5,247 bases of DNA from Chloroflexota bacterium (GTDB taxonomy: Bacteria; Chloroflexota; Anaerolineae; Caldilineales; Caldilineaceae): contig JACQGT010000099.1 of the NCBI GenBank assembly GCA_016199425.1, positions 1 to 5,247 of the forward strand. Direction: 5' to 3'. Below, piece after piece: positions 1 to 5,247 of the stretch. Position numbers and translations under genes: made by a program. The notes beneath the pieces are model-generated. The model ran no database searches. It was not told the DNA's origin and saw only the letters and a program-made list of their open reading frames with translations. The first letter of the stretch is position 1, and each line of letters opens with the position of its first letter.

Positions 1-2105
1 GGGAGCACCTGACCGTTGGCGGTCGCTGTCACATTCACCAGCGGCAGCGTCCACCCGCCCAGTGCATCGGCCCCCTGGACCAGCGAGCCGATTATGCGTA
101 TCTCCGTCGCCAGGAAGGGCTGATCTACCGTGACAATCACCTCCGCTGCTCCATCCCACCCCAACCGGGCGCCGATCTGCCGGTCGTAGTATACGCCGTC
201 GAACCAGAGGTCCTGCACTTTGTCGGTGATGACGTAGCGGATGTTCATCAGGTCCAGCAGTGTGGCGGGCGGCACACTTTTCACCTGCTCGCGCAGACGG
301 CCATCGGGTACGAGCTGATCCGGCGGGATGAAGAGGGCGAGGAAGCGATTGTAGCGGTCCAGGGGCAGCACGCCGCCGTCAAAGCCGTCGGCGGCGGGGA
401 TGCGCCGTAGCAGAGGCAGGTTGGGGGCCAGAATCTCCTGGGCTTTGAGCGCAACGACGAACTCGCGAAACGCGGCTTCATCCAATTGGGGCGGATCGCT
501 CTCGCGGAAGATGTGCCGCCAGTCGGCCATATCGCCCGGATCGAAAGTGAGAGTGCTCATACTCAGGAAACGCCCCATCGCCGCGGGATGCAGGTTGCGG
601 TCCGGGTCGGTGAGCAGATGGGCCGCGGCCGTGCGCACGTCGTAGACCGCCTGGGGCGCGGTGGGATGGGTGTGCGGCAGGGCGAGGGCGGCCAGGAGGA
701 GGTCGGCGGCCAGTAGTATGACAACCGAGACAGAGACCAATAGAGACGACGGACGACGGACGACGGACGACCGAATCGCTAATCGCCAGCCGCCAATCCC
801 CTCTACCCCCACCCCCGCCAGCACCGCCACCCCCAGGGTATAGAGCATCATCCAGCGCGCTGGGGTGCGGAAGAGATCAAAGCCGGGTATGATTTTGTAG
901 AGCAGGTAATAGGCCGGGTTCCAACGGCCCAGGGCCAGAAAGAGGCCCAGCCCGGCGCAGCCGACGCCGATCCACCAGAGACGGCTGCCCCGTCCCCGCC
1001 AGACGCCCACACCCGCCAGAATCAGACCGAGCGTGCCCACCGTCGCCACAAATTCCGTGTAGCCCAGCGCGCCGAAGACGACACTCAAATCCCACAGACC
1101 GTAGGAAGGCAGCAGCGTCCACGGAAGTAGGAGCGGGCGCAGGCTAAAGCTGGTTACTTCCTGGTAGCTCAACCCGCCGCCGCGCAAGCCCAGCCCGCTC
1201 AGTTCCAGTGTGGGCAGCAGTTGGGCGGCGGAGAGGAGCAGGCCCAGCGCCAGACCTGATACGTAAATAAGGACACGGATTGACACGGATTGATACGGAT
1301 TGACACGGATTGAATCTGCGAAATCGGTGGTTTCTGCGTCATCTGCATCCTGATTTTCGTTGCGATGAGTACATCCAGGCATGCCGCCTCTACCCAATCT
1401 CCAATCGCAAATCGCCAATAGCCCAATCATCACCCCCACCCCAAACAGATTGATATACGCGGTCTGTGTATGCCCTGCCAGGAGAGAAAGACAGACAAAG
1501 ACAGCAAAGAAACAGATACGAATTACGAGTTGCGAATTGCGAGTTGTGAGTTGCGAGTTGTGCGGTCCGCCGTCGGTCGTCGGTCGTCCGCCGTCGGTCG
1601 TCGGTCGTCCGCCGTCAGTCGTCAGCGTCCACACCATCCACGGCAGCCAGGCCGCGCCGTTCATCTGGTTGATGTGGCCGAGCAGCCCGCCGTAGAAGCC
1701 GCTACCCGCCAGCACCAGACCGGTCACGACGCCTGCTGTCCAGCCATAACCAAAACGACGCAGCAGCGCGTAACCGCCCAGGGCCAGAATCCAGGCGTGG
1801 AGGGCCGCGCTCCAGTAGAGCTGCTTTGTCACGGGCAGCCAACTCAGCGGCCAATGCAGGGGGTAGAGCACCGCAGCCTGGGGATTGGCGAGAAAGGGCG
1901 CACCGCCGAAGATATATGGATTCCAGAGCGGGATGTGCCCTTCGCGCAGAGCTGCGGCTGCGTAGCCCCGGTAGGGGTAGAAATAGTGGAGGATGTCCCC
2001 GCTTGCCAGCACCCGATCGGTGAAGAGCAGCCGGGCAAAGAGCAGCAGCACAAAGGCGGCCAGGAGGAGAGCGGCGGCGCTGTGGGCGCGAAGATGGCGG
2101 GTCAT
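1..2105 (-). CDS. YfhO-family polytopic membrane protein (GT-C-like), C-terminus cut by window edge
   Basis: Reading the minus strand from ATG 2105, the frame stays open for 701 codons to the left edge, so the C-terminus is missing. Family signs: TM1 (about residues 9-27), then an outside loop with GD (36-37), FYPYR (42-46), PLWNPY (59-64) and FGGAPF (66-71). Further on are AWLPW (152-156), LAGHTQ (209-214), AAQLLPTLEL before residue 300, and PGFDLFRTPAR (407-417). About eleven TM helices end near residue 478. A soluble, probably extracytoplasmic tail follows, with the family-like RYVITD (623-628). YfhO proteins are GT-C-like, and in Bacillus YfhO is linked to glycosylation of cell-envelope polymers; the substrate here is unknown. 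Three repeat-encoded inserts (about residues 162-196, 230-278 and 436-454) are peculiar to this copy. The start overlaps the upstream 61-codon frame (ATGA), and no Shine-Dalgarno is visible. Local GC outside the repeats is about 65% by hand count. Confidence 0.88.
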   Translation of the reverse strand, partial: MTRHLRAHSAAALLLAAFVLLLFARLLFTDRVLASGDILHYFYPYRGYAAAALREGHIPLWNPYIFGGAPFLANPQAAVLYPLHWPLSWLPVTKQLYWSAALHAWILALGGYALLRRFGYGWTAGVVTGLVLAGSGFYGGLLGHINQMNGAAWLPWMVWTLTTDGGRPTTDGGRPTTDGGPHNSQLTTRNSQLVIRICFFAVFVCLSLLAGHTQTAYINLFGVGVMIGLLAICDWRLGRGGMPGCTHRNENQDADDAETTDFADSIRVNPYQSVSIRVLIYVSGLALGLLLSAAQLLPTLELSGLGLRGGGLSYQEVTSFSLRPLLLPWTLLPSYGLWDLSVVFGALGYTEFVATVGTLGLILAGVGVWRGRGSRLWWIGVGCAGLGLFLALGRWNPAYYLLYKIIPGFDLFRTPARWMMLYTLGVAVLAGVGVEGIGGWRLAIRSSVVRRPSSLLVSVSVVILLAADLLLAALALPHTHPTAPQAVYDVRTAAAHLLTDPDRNLHPAAMGRFLSMSTLTFDPGDMADWRHIFRESDPPQLDEAAFREFVVALKAQEILAPNLPLLRRIPAADGFDGGVLPLDRYNRFLALFIPPDQLVPDGRLREQVKSVPPATLLDLMNIRYVITDKVQDLWFDGVYYDRQIGARLGWDGAAEVIVTVDQPFLATEIRIIGSLVQGADALGGWTLPLVNVTATANGQVL
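745..800. repeat. Eight-unit heptanucleotide block inside the YfhO-like gene
   Basis: Eight consecutive 7-bp units lie in one register. Three are GACGACG (745-765) and one is GACGACC (766-772). They run directly into GAATCGC (773), TAATCGC (780), CAGCCGC (787) and CAATCCC (794). Two different heptad families are thus joined without losing the 7-bp phase. On the coding (minus) strand the block encodes about residues 436-454 (GIGGWRLAIR, then SSVVRRPSS). This lies between the TM10-like segment ending near residue 434 and the next hydrophobic segment starting near 455. The layout resembles the short tandemly repeated repetitive (STRR) heptanucleotides known from filamentous cyanobacteria. Confidence 0.85.
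1272..1311. repeat. Four-copy decamer tandem repeat (GACACGGATT)
   Basis: Four consecutive 10-bp units start at 1272, 1282, 1292 and 1302. Three are GACACGGATT and the third is GATACGGATT. Read on the minus strand, the array encodes IRVNPYQSVSIRV, about residues 266-278 of the YfhO-like protein, just before TM7. Because 10 is not a multiple of 3, successive copies are read in different frames and the peptide repeats only every 30 bp. Repeats of this ATCCGTGTCA type are familiar as interspersed, mostly non-coding sequence in environmental bacterial genomes; here the copy lies inside an open gene. Confidence 0.85.
1312..1391. repeat. Degenerate interspersed-repeat segment joining the decamer and heptad arrays
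   Basis: This segment links the decamer array to the next heptad array. It carries TCTGCG at 1315 and 1333 and TCTGCA at 1342, which look like decayed repeat units. On the coding strand it gives about residues 239-265, a hydrophilic and acidic stretch (THRNENQDADDAETTDFAD at 246-264). That stretch does not resemble the short basic loop expected between TM6 and TM7 of YfhO-like proteins. I infer it belongs to the same insertion as its neighbours; its exact borders are uncertain. Confidence 0.45.
1392..1419. repeat. Four-unit heptanucleotide array (YCCAAT type)
   Basis: Four 7-bp units are visible: ACCCAAT (1392), CTCCAAT (1399), CGCAAAT (1406) and CGCCAAT (1413). On the minus strand the unit is close to ATTGGCG. 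This is the same family and orientation as the second half of the 745-800 block. It encodes about residues 230-238 (LAICDWRLG) at the end of the TM6-like segment, and similar DNA in block 745-800 encodes WRLAI. Confidence 0.7.
1520..1624. repeat. Fifteen-unit phase-locked heptanucleotide block inside the YfhO-like gene
   Basis: Fifteen consecutive 7-bp units, each starting with G, fill exactly 105 bp (35 codons). The first six (1520-1561) fit GARTTGY, apart from a GAATTAC at the start. The next nine (1562-1624) fit GYCGTCN, except the first, GCGGTCC. Within the second half a 21-bp higher-order unit is perfectly duplicated (1569-1589 and 1590-1610), with a third, diverged copy starting at 1611. 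On the coding strand this gives three heptapeptides TTDGGRP (the last ending GGP), then HNSQLTTRNSQLVIR, about residues 162-196. The block sits between WLPWMVWTL and the TM5-like ICFFAVFVCLSLLAG. Confidence 0.9.
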
Positions 2106-2287
2106 GAAGATGACAGGGTGAAGGGGTCAAAAAGCTCCCGCCAGGGCGCGTTCTCGGGCAGCGGACGGGAGAGCGCGACGAGCAGCCCCTGCCCGGCCAG
2201 CCGGGGCGCTGCCCGCGCCCCGTCCCGGACGAGGAGAAATGGTCCCAGCCAGAGGGCCAGGGCGTAGGCAAGGAGGGAGAGGAGCAT
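2102..2287 (-). CDS. Small single-pass membrane protein, unknown function (61 aa)
   Basis: This 61-codon frame begins at ATG 2287 and ends in a TGA that shares ATGA with the start of the YfhO-like gene, so the two are probably translationally coupled. Residues 2-20 are a strongly hydrophobic segment (LLSLLAYALALWLGPFLLV), followed by an RDGAR stretch and a soluble tail of about 38 residues ending in FDPFTLSSS. Most third codon positions are G or C, matching the downstream gene. There is no ribosome binding site: the bases just before the ATG are a heptanucleotide repeat, and an in-frame TAG lies about 45 bases upstream with no other start between. I do not recognise a family. It could be a genuine small membrane partner, or the 3' remainder of a longer gene whose front was replaced by the repeat. 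Confidence 0.5.
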   Translation of the reverse strand: MLLSLLAYALALWLGPFLLVRDGARAAPRLAGQGLLVALSRPLPENAPWRELFDPFTLSSS

Positions 2288-2290
2288 AAA

Positions 2291-2311
2291 AATTGTGAAT
2301 TGTGAATGGTG
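2291..2311. repeat. Three-unit heptanucleotide array upstream of the 61-codon gene
   Basis: AATTGTG occurs twice (2291, 2298), followed by AATGGTG (2305) and a partial unit (AATAGGTG). The array ends three bases before the ATG at 2287, where a ribosome binding site for that minus-strand frame should lie. It resembles the heptad blocks inside the YfhO-like gene in unit length but has a different sequence. Confidence 0.65.
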
Positions 2312-2461
2312 AATAGGTGTTGTGGGGGAAGTCTAACGCGGGGAGGGGAAATTTGCCAAACAAAAAGACCTGAACAAGATTGTTGAAGATTGTGCCTAAA
2401 GGAAAACCGATATAGAATAGCCTGCATAGCGCAAGCCAACCAACGCGGAAACGAATAAGCC
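2312..2461. other. Divergent intergenic region
   Basis: This is the spacer between the minus-strand membrane-protein pair and the plus-strand methyltransferase gene, so it should carry promoters in both directions. It is AT-richer than the coding DNA on its left. I see no clear Shine-Dalgarno for the methyltransferase: GGAAA about a dozen bases upstream of its ATG is the best match, and an in-frame TAA at 2456-2458 rules out an earlier start. For the minus strand I found no convincing -35/-10 pair. Confidence 0.5.
2390..2418 (+). promoter_or_regulatory. Possible sigma-70-type promoter for the methyltransferase gene
   Basis: TTGTGC (2390-2395) and TAGAAT (2413-2418) are separated by 17 bp. 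The -10 matches the consensus at five of six positions, while the -35 matches at only three. The implied transcript would begin about 35 bases before the ATG at 2462. The site was picked by eye and is weak on the -35 side. Confidence 0.3.
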
Positions 2462-4147
2462 ATGCCCCAACCGATTACCAAAAACACCCTTTTCTACGGC
2501 GACAATCTCCCAATTCTGCGGGATTACATCCCAGACGAAAGTATCGATCTGGTCTATCTCGATCCTCCCTTCAATTCCCGACGGACCTACAACGTTCTTT
2601 TCAAAGATGAGGGCGGGAAAGAATCAGAATCCCAGATAACGGCCTTCGATGATACGTGGCACTGGACCGGGGCCGCCGAGGAAGCCTACAGAGAACTGGT
2701 GGAAGATGCACCAAGCGAAGTCGGGCAGTTGATTGGGGCGATGCGCTCTTTCGTCGGCACAAATCAGATGATGGCCTATCTTGTGATGATGGCTATTCGA
2801 CTGGTAGAACTGCACCGGGTTTTGAAGCCCACCGGTAGTCTGTATCTGCACTGTGACCCTACGGCAAGTCATTATTTGAAAGTGATTTTGGATACTATTT
2901 TTGGGGCAGGAAATTTTCGGAATGAAATTGTATGGCAACGAGCAGCCCCGAAAGCGCACGCATTTACCCGATTCCCATCCACCCATGACGTATTGTTGTT
3001 TTACGGCAAGGCGCAAATCTCTACCTGGAAAACTCCGTATACACCTCATCGCAAAGAGTATATCGAGAGTCACTACAGCAATATAGAACCAAAGACGGGA
3101 AGGCATTACACCCTCGGTGACTTACTCAATCCAAACAAGGATAGACCGAACCTGACCTATGAATTCCCTCCTGGAAGCGGCTCTGTGCGTGTGTGGCGGT
3201 GGACAAAAGAACGTATGATGAAAGCATGGGAGGAAAATCGTATTGTCATTCCCAAAGGTGGTGGAGTGCCTCGGTATAAGCGTTATCTCGATGAGATGGC
3301 CGGGACACCCGTTACTAGCGTTTGGACAGACATCTCCCCCATCAACTCCCAGGCCGCCGAACGCCTGGGCTACCCCACGCAGAAACCCGAAGCCCTGTTA
3401 GAACGCATCGTAGCAGCCAGCAGCAATGAGGGCGATCTTGTACTCGATCCCTTCTGTGGCTGTGGCACGACGATAGCGGCGGCCCAGAAGCTAAACCGGC
3501 GCTGGGTGGGAATCGACATAACGCACCTGTCGATTGCTCTGCAAAAGTACCGGCTACGCGATTCATTCTCTATCGTTGCGGGTGTCGATTATGCCGTAAT
3601 CGGTGAGCCGGTATCCCTCGACTCTGCGCGTATGCTGGCAAGCGAAGATCGCTATCAATTCCAGTGGTGGGCGTTGTCACTGGTGCAGGCGCGGCCATTG
3701 GGCGCAAGTGCTGGACAGAAGCAGGGGCGCAAAGGTGCGGACCAGGGGATCGACGGGGTGATCAACTTTATTGACGATGCCAAAGGGAGTGCCAAACGGG
3801 TACTTGTGCAGGTGAAGAGCGGGAAGGTGAGCAGCCGGGATATACGCGACCTGGCGGGGACTGTGGACCGGGAAAAGGCGGCTATCGGGGTCTTTATCAC
3901 ACTGGAAAGCCCTACAACACCGATGACAACCGAAGCGACGGGGGCGGGTTTTTATCACTCGGATGGCTGGAATCAGAACTACCCCAAAATCCAGATACTC
4001 ACAATCGAAGCGTTGCTACAGGGCGCAAAAATAGAGATGCCCCAGACCACGGCGATCACATTCCAGCAAGCGCCGAAGCAGAAGTCCAAAAGCGGTAGAG
4101 TACAGGCCGGGCTATTTGGCAAACTGGACGAAGAAAGCGAAGAATAA
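2462..4147 (+). CDS. Beta-class DNA amino-methyltransferase fused to Mrr-like nuclease domain (561 aa)
   Basis: The N-terminal half is an N6-adenine or N4-cytosine methyltransferase in beta order. YGDNLPIL (12-19) comes first, then catalytic DPPFNS (34-39) and a target-recognition region (about 140-285). Motif X follows (YPTQKPEALLERI, 304-316), then the SAM-binding DPFCGCGTT (329-337) and VGIDI (349-353). After a linker comes a second domain: QFQWWALSLV (399-408), GADQGIDG (425-432) and VLVQVKSG (447-454). Its D431 with Q450-x-K452 fits the D/QxK active site of Mrr-type PD-(D/E)XK nucleases, and all these residues are present. The acidic tail (LDEESEE) shows no domain. The simplest reading is a single protein that marks and cuts DNA, or an MTase with a DNA-binding or inactive nuclease module. 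No separate restriction or specificity gene is visible. The start is fixed by an upstream in-frame stop; 61 of about 561 residues would not suffice for either domain, so both domains are clearly full in length. Confidence 0.9.
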   Translation: MPQPITKNTLFYGDNLPILRDYIPDESIDLVYLDPPFNSRRTYNVLFKDEGGKESESQITAFDDTWHWTGAAEEAYRELVEDAPSEVGQLIGAMRSFVGTNQMMAYLVMMAIRLVELHRVLKPTGSLYLHCDPTASHYLKVILDTIFGAGNFRNEIVWQRAAPKAHAFTRFPSTHDVLLFYGKAQISTWKTPYTPHRKEYIESHYSNIEPKTGRHYTLGDLLNPNKDRPNLTYEFPPGSGSVRVWRWTKERMMKAWEENRIVIPKGGGVPRYKRYLDEMAGTPVTSVWTDISPINSQAAERLGYPTQKPEALLERIVAASSNEGDLVLDPFCGCGTTIAAAQKLNRRWVGIDITHLSIALQKYRLRDSFSIVAGVDYAVIGEPVSLDSARMLASEDRYQFQWWALSLVQARPLGASAGQKQGRKGADQGIDGVINFIDDAKGSAKRVLVQVKSGKVSSRDIRDLAGTVDREKAAIGVFITLESPTTPMTTEATGAGFYHSDGWNQNYPKIQILTIEALLQGAKIEMPQTTAITFQQAPKQKSKSGRVQAGLFGKLDEESEE

Positions 4148-4149
4148 AG

Positions 4150-4172
4150 CGTCGGCCTGACCAGCGCCGACG
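4150..4172 (+). terminator. Hairpin directly after the methyltransferase stop
   Basis: CGTCGGC (4150-4156) and GCCGACG (4166-4172) form a perfect 7-bp GC-rich stem with a 9-base loop, beginning two bases after the TAA. No T-run follows, so it is not a classical intrinsic terminator. It could still end the transcript with help or protect its 3' end. Confidence 0.4.
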
Positions 4173-4434
4173 GACGGCGCACCGCCCCCAACGGCTTGTT
4201 ATGGCGCACGGAGCCGCCAGCGCCCCCACCCCGCTGACCCGCCAATCGCAAGCGGGCAGACCGCGCCGCCTGCCCACCAACTCCCCAGCGGGTCGAGGAA
4301 TACCCGAGAGCGTCCTTCCCGTGCGCCGTAACGGTGGGCTTCACCCGCCCCAATAACGATGCCACCTTCGAATTCGAGCCGCGATTAGCCGGGTCGGGTG
4401 CAAGCCGGGGTTATGCCGCCTTTTATCCTGAAAG

Positions 4435-4458
4435 CGTTGCCCGCTGGTACGGGTAACG
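4435..4458 (-). terminator. Possible terminator hairpin for the minus-strand four-helix protein gene
   Basis: CGTTGCCCG (4435-4443) and CGGGTAACG (4450-4458) pair over nine positions, with one non-Watson-Crick position (G:T read as the plus strand, C:A read as the minus-strand RNA), around a 6-base loop. The hairpin lies about 60 bases beyond the stop at 4517. On the minus strand it is followed by CTTTC and then AT-rich bases, a weak T-tract, so termination here is only possible. Confidence 0.3.
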
Positions 4459-4516
4459 GCTCAGCACGCCGTCTGTCTTCCAATCCGCCAGGGCTTAAGC
4501 GTATCCATAGTGTGAC

Positions 4517-5104
4517 TTAAGGATAAGTACCCTTATACTCGATTGCTAATTGAATAAGAGCAAGTACGAGCCACAAACACCCAAGACATGCGAGTAGAAA
4601 AACCGCAAGTTCTGGCAATGCTAGATTTGTCAGTCCGCGATAATACATGAATAGCAAAAGAAACCCTATGGACCCAACTACAAACAATGGCGTTAGGTCA
4701 ATGTGCATTCGCCCGATTCTGAAAAACGCATAACCACGCAATCTCTTCTTATGAAGGTAGGATTGCCACTGCCAAACTTCATCTATCCCTTCAGGAGGTT
4801 TTTCGGAATGGCGTCCTTGTAGAAGCAGTTTTAACAGTTGTGGACGGAGCACTTCGTTCTCGTACATTGCAAGTTCGCTTATTAACCGAGCTTGACTCAT
4901 ATATGCAAGTGCGATTGTAGAGAAAATCAGTGATAACGCGCTTAGAAGTAAGTATTGTTGTTGCACAAGGATTGCGGGCAAACCCACCACCGCTGCCGAG
5001 AGAAAAAGCATCATGAAGTTCTCTAATGAACCCCTTACCGTGTCGCGTGAAACACTTGCGTCGCGCATTGCCTTGTACTCTGCAAGAAGCGCGCTAAAAG
5101 CCAT
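4517..5104 (-). CDS. Four-helix membrane protein of unknown function (195 aa)
   Basis: Two hydrophobic hairpins are visible: TM1 about 30-48 and TM2 about 51-70, then TM3 about 137-155 and TM4 about 163-186. They flank a charged middle part (71-136) that includes ISELAMYENEVLRPQL (75-90) and VWQWQSYLHKKR (110-121). The N-terminal 29 residues are amphipathic (LLAEYKAMRDASVSR). This architecture reminds me of a group of unnamed roughly 200-residue membrane proteins in environmental bacteria, in which a short EY/LR helix precedes two TMs and an I..Y-I-x-x-x-LRP motif follows. That is memory of a pattern, not a search result. ATG 5104 is the only usable start: the frame is open back to a TAG near 5163 but holds no ATG, GTG or TTG. 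No Shine-Dalgarno is seen. GC is about 45% by hand count against about 65% in the left-hand gene, suggesting separate acquisition. Confidence 0.8.
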   Translation of the reverse strand: MAFSALLAEYKAMRDASVSRDTVRGSLENFMMLFLSAAVVGLPAILVQQQYLLLSALSLIFSTIALAYMSQARLISELAMYENEVLRPQLLKLLLQGRHSEKPPEGIDEVWQWQSYLHKKRLRGYAFFRIGRMHIDLTPLFVVGSIGFLLLFMYYRGLTNLALPELAVFLLACLGCLWLVLALIQLAIEYKGTYP

Positions 5105-5247
5105 TTCTAGAGTTTGGTCTGGAAAGGTATCGTCGTCTGGTAATTTATTGATACCGCCGGGCTATCTTACAGTGGGATTTACGACAATTTCATTGTTCTA
5201 CAATTGCTCGGATTTCTCGCTCGAATTCGTTGTGAAAGAATCTTCAA
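5105..5247. other. Upstream region of the four-helix gene and window edge
   Basis: This stretch should contain the promoter of the minus-strand gene ending at 4517; I found no convincing -35/-10 pair. A short inverted repeat (ACAAT 5184-5188, ATTGT 5192-5196, then ACAATTG 5200-5206) is a conceivable operator. On the plus strand a frame is open from inside the neighbouring gene to the right edge and includes a protein-like stretch (LTVGFTTISLFY, then DFSLEFVVKE). On the minus strand two frames are also open to the edge. A partial neighbouring gene is therefore possible, but its strand cannot be decided. Confidence 0.35.

Larger units (their letters stand above)
4148..4516. other. 369-bp gap without a convincing gene; contains a startless protein-like frame
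   Basis: No complete gene with a good start is visible here. On the plus strand, codons 4238-4453 are open and end in TAA (4454-4456). The second half reads as plausible protein: TVGFTRPNND, then ATFEFEPRLAGSG and FYPESVARWYG. There is no ATG, GTG or TTG start with a ribosome site, and a TGA (4235-4237) closes the frame upstream, so it may be the 3' remnant of a lost gene. GC-rich DNA gives long open frames by chance, and the other two plus frames are also open over much of 4150-4350. Small hairpins occur at 4202-4219 and 4230-4256. Confidence 0.4.

Noticed and set aside
1520..1624. CRISPR array
   Set aside because: Units are 7 bp and contiguous, with no spacers, and no cas genes are present.
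1470..2267. A 265-codon plus-strand open frame
   Set aside because: It lies antisense to the YfhO-like gene, its translation is repeat-derived and Arg/Gln/Pro-rich, and it shows no domain.
1702..2487. A 261-codon minus-strand open frame
   Set aside because: It is out of frame with the YfhO-like gene, its translation is Arg/Pro/Ser-rich low complexity, and the YfhO motifs in the overlapping frame are unmistakable.
2624..3106. A 160-codon minus-strand open frame
   Set aside because: It is antisense to the methyltransferase domain, which carries clear catalytic motifs on the plus strand.
4186..4204. Integron attC-like core near AACGGCTTGTTATGG
   Set aside because: GTTATGG does not fit the GTTRRRY core, no matching RYYYAAC partner is found, and no integrase is present.
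3979..4365. A 128-codon minus-strand open frame covering the end of the methyltransferase gene and the gap
   Set aside because: It is Arg/Gly/Ala-rich, overlaps the true 3' end antisense, has no domain, and is typical of chance open frames in GC-rich DNA.
4369..5229. Inverted 11-bp repeat (CGAATTCGAGC at 4369, GCTCGAATTCG at 5219) flanking the four-helix gene as possible transposon ends
   Set aside because: The core CGAATTCG is itself a palindrome, an 11-bp match is expected by chance in a window this size, and there is no transposase or target duplication.

Overview
The window looks like chromosomal DNA from a GC-rich, free-living bacterium, most likely a Chloroflexota (Anaerolineae- or Caldilineae-like) organism or a metagenomic relative. 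This is inference from three signs: a long YfhO-type polytopic membrane protein, a methyltransferase family common in that phylum, and dense short-tandem-repeat blocks. There are no rRNA or tRNA genes and no marker that fixes the taxonomy.

Left part (1-2287, minus strand): one uninterrupted reading frame of at least 701 codons runs from an ATG at 2105 off the left edge. It encodes a YfhO-family (GT-C-like) membrane protein. A 61-codon frame (2287-2102) lies just upstream and overlaps its start by ATGA. The large gene is interrupted by three blocks of 7-bp and 10-bp tandem repeats (745-800, 1272-1419, 1520-1624). All are read through in frame, and all fall in loops predicted to face the cytoplasm. 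A fourth small heptad array (2291-2311) sits directly upstream of the 61-codon frame.

Middle (2288-4147): a divergent intergenic region of about 170 bp leads to a plus-strand gene for a 561-residue protein. It fuses a beta-class DNA amino-methyltransferase (DPPF motif first, SAM-binding motif after the target-recognition region) to a C-terminal Mrr-like PD-(D/E)XK nuclease domain. It may be a one-polypeptide restriction-modification or defence enzyme.

Right part (4148-5247): a 369-bp gap without a convincing gene holds two hairpins and an open, protein-like but startless frame. It is followed by a minus-strand gene (5104-4517) for a 195-residue protein with four predicted membrane segments and an AT-richer base composition. 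No family name is assigned. The last 143 bases hold its upstream region and possibly the edge of another gene.

Nothing in the sequence ties the membrane-protein genes to the methyltransferase functionally. The methyltransferase-nuclease and the four-helix membrane protein both look like accessory genes. The most unusual signal is the set of phase-locked heptanucleotide arrays absorbed into a coding sequence without breaking its frame.
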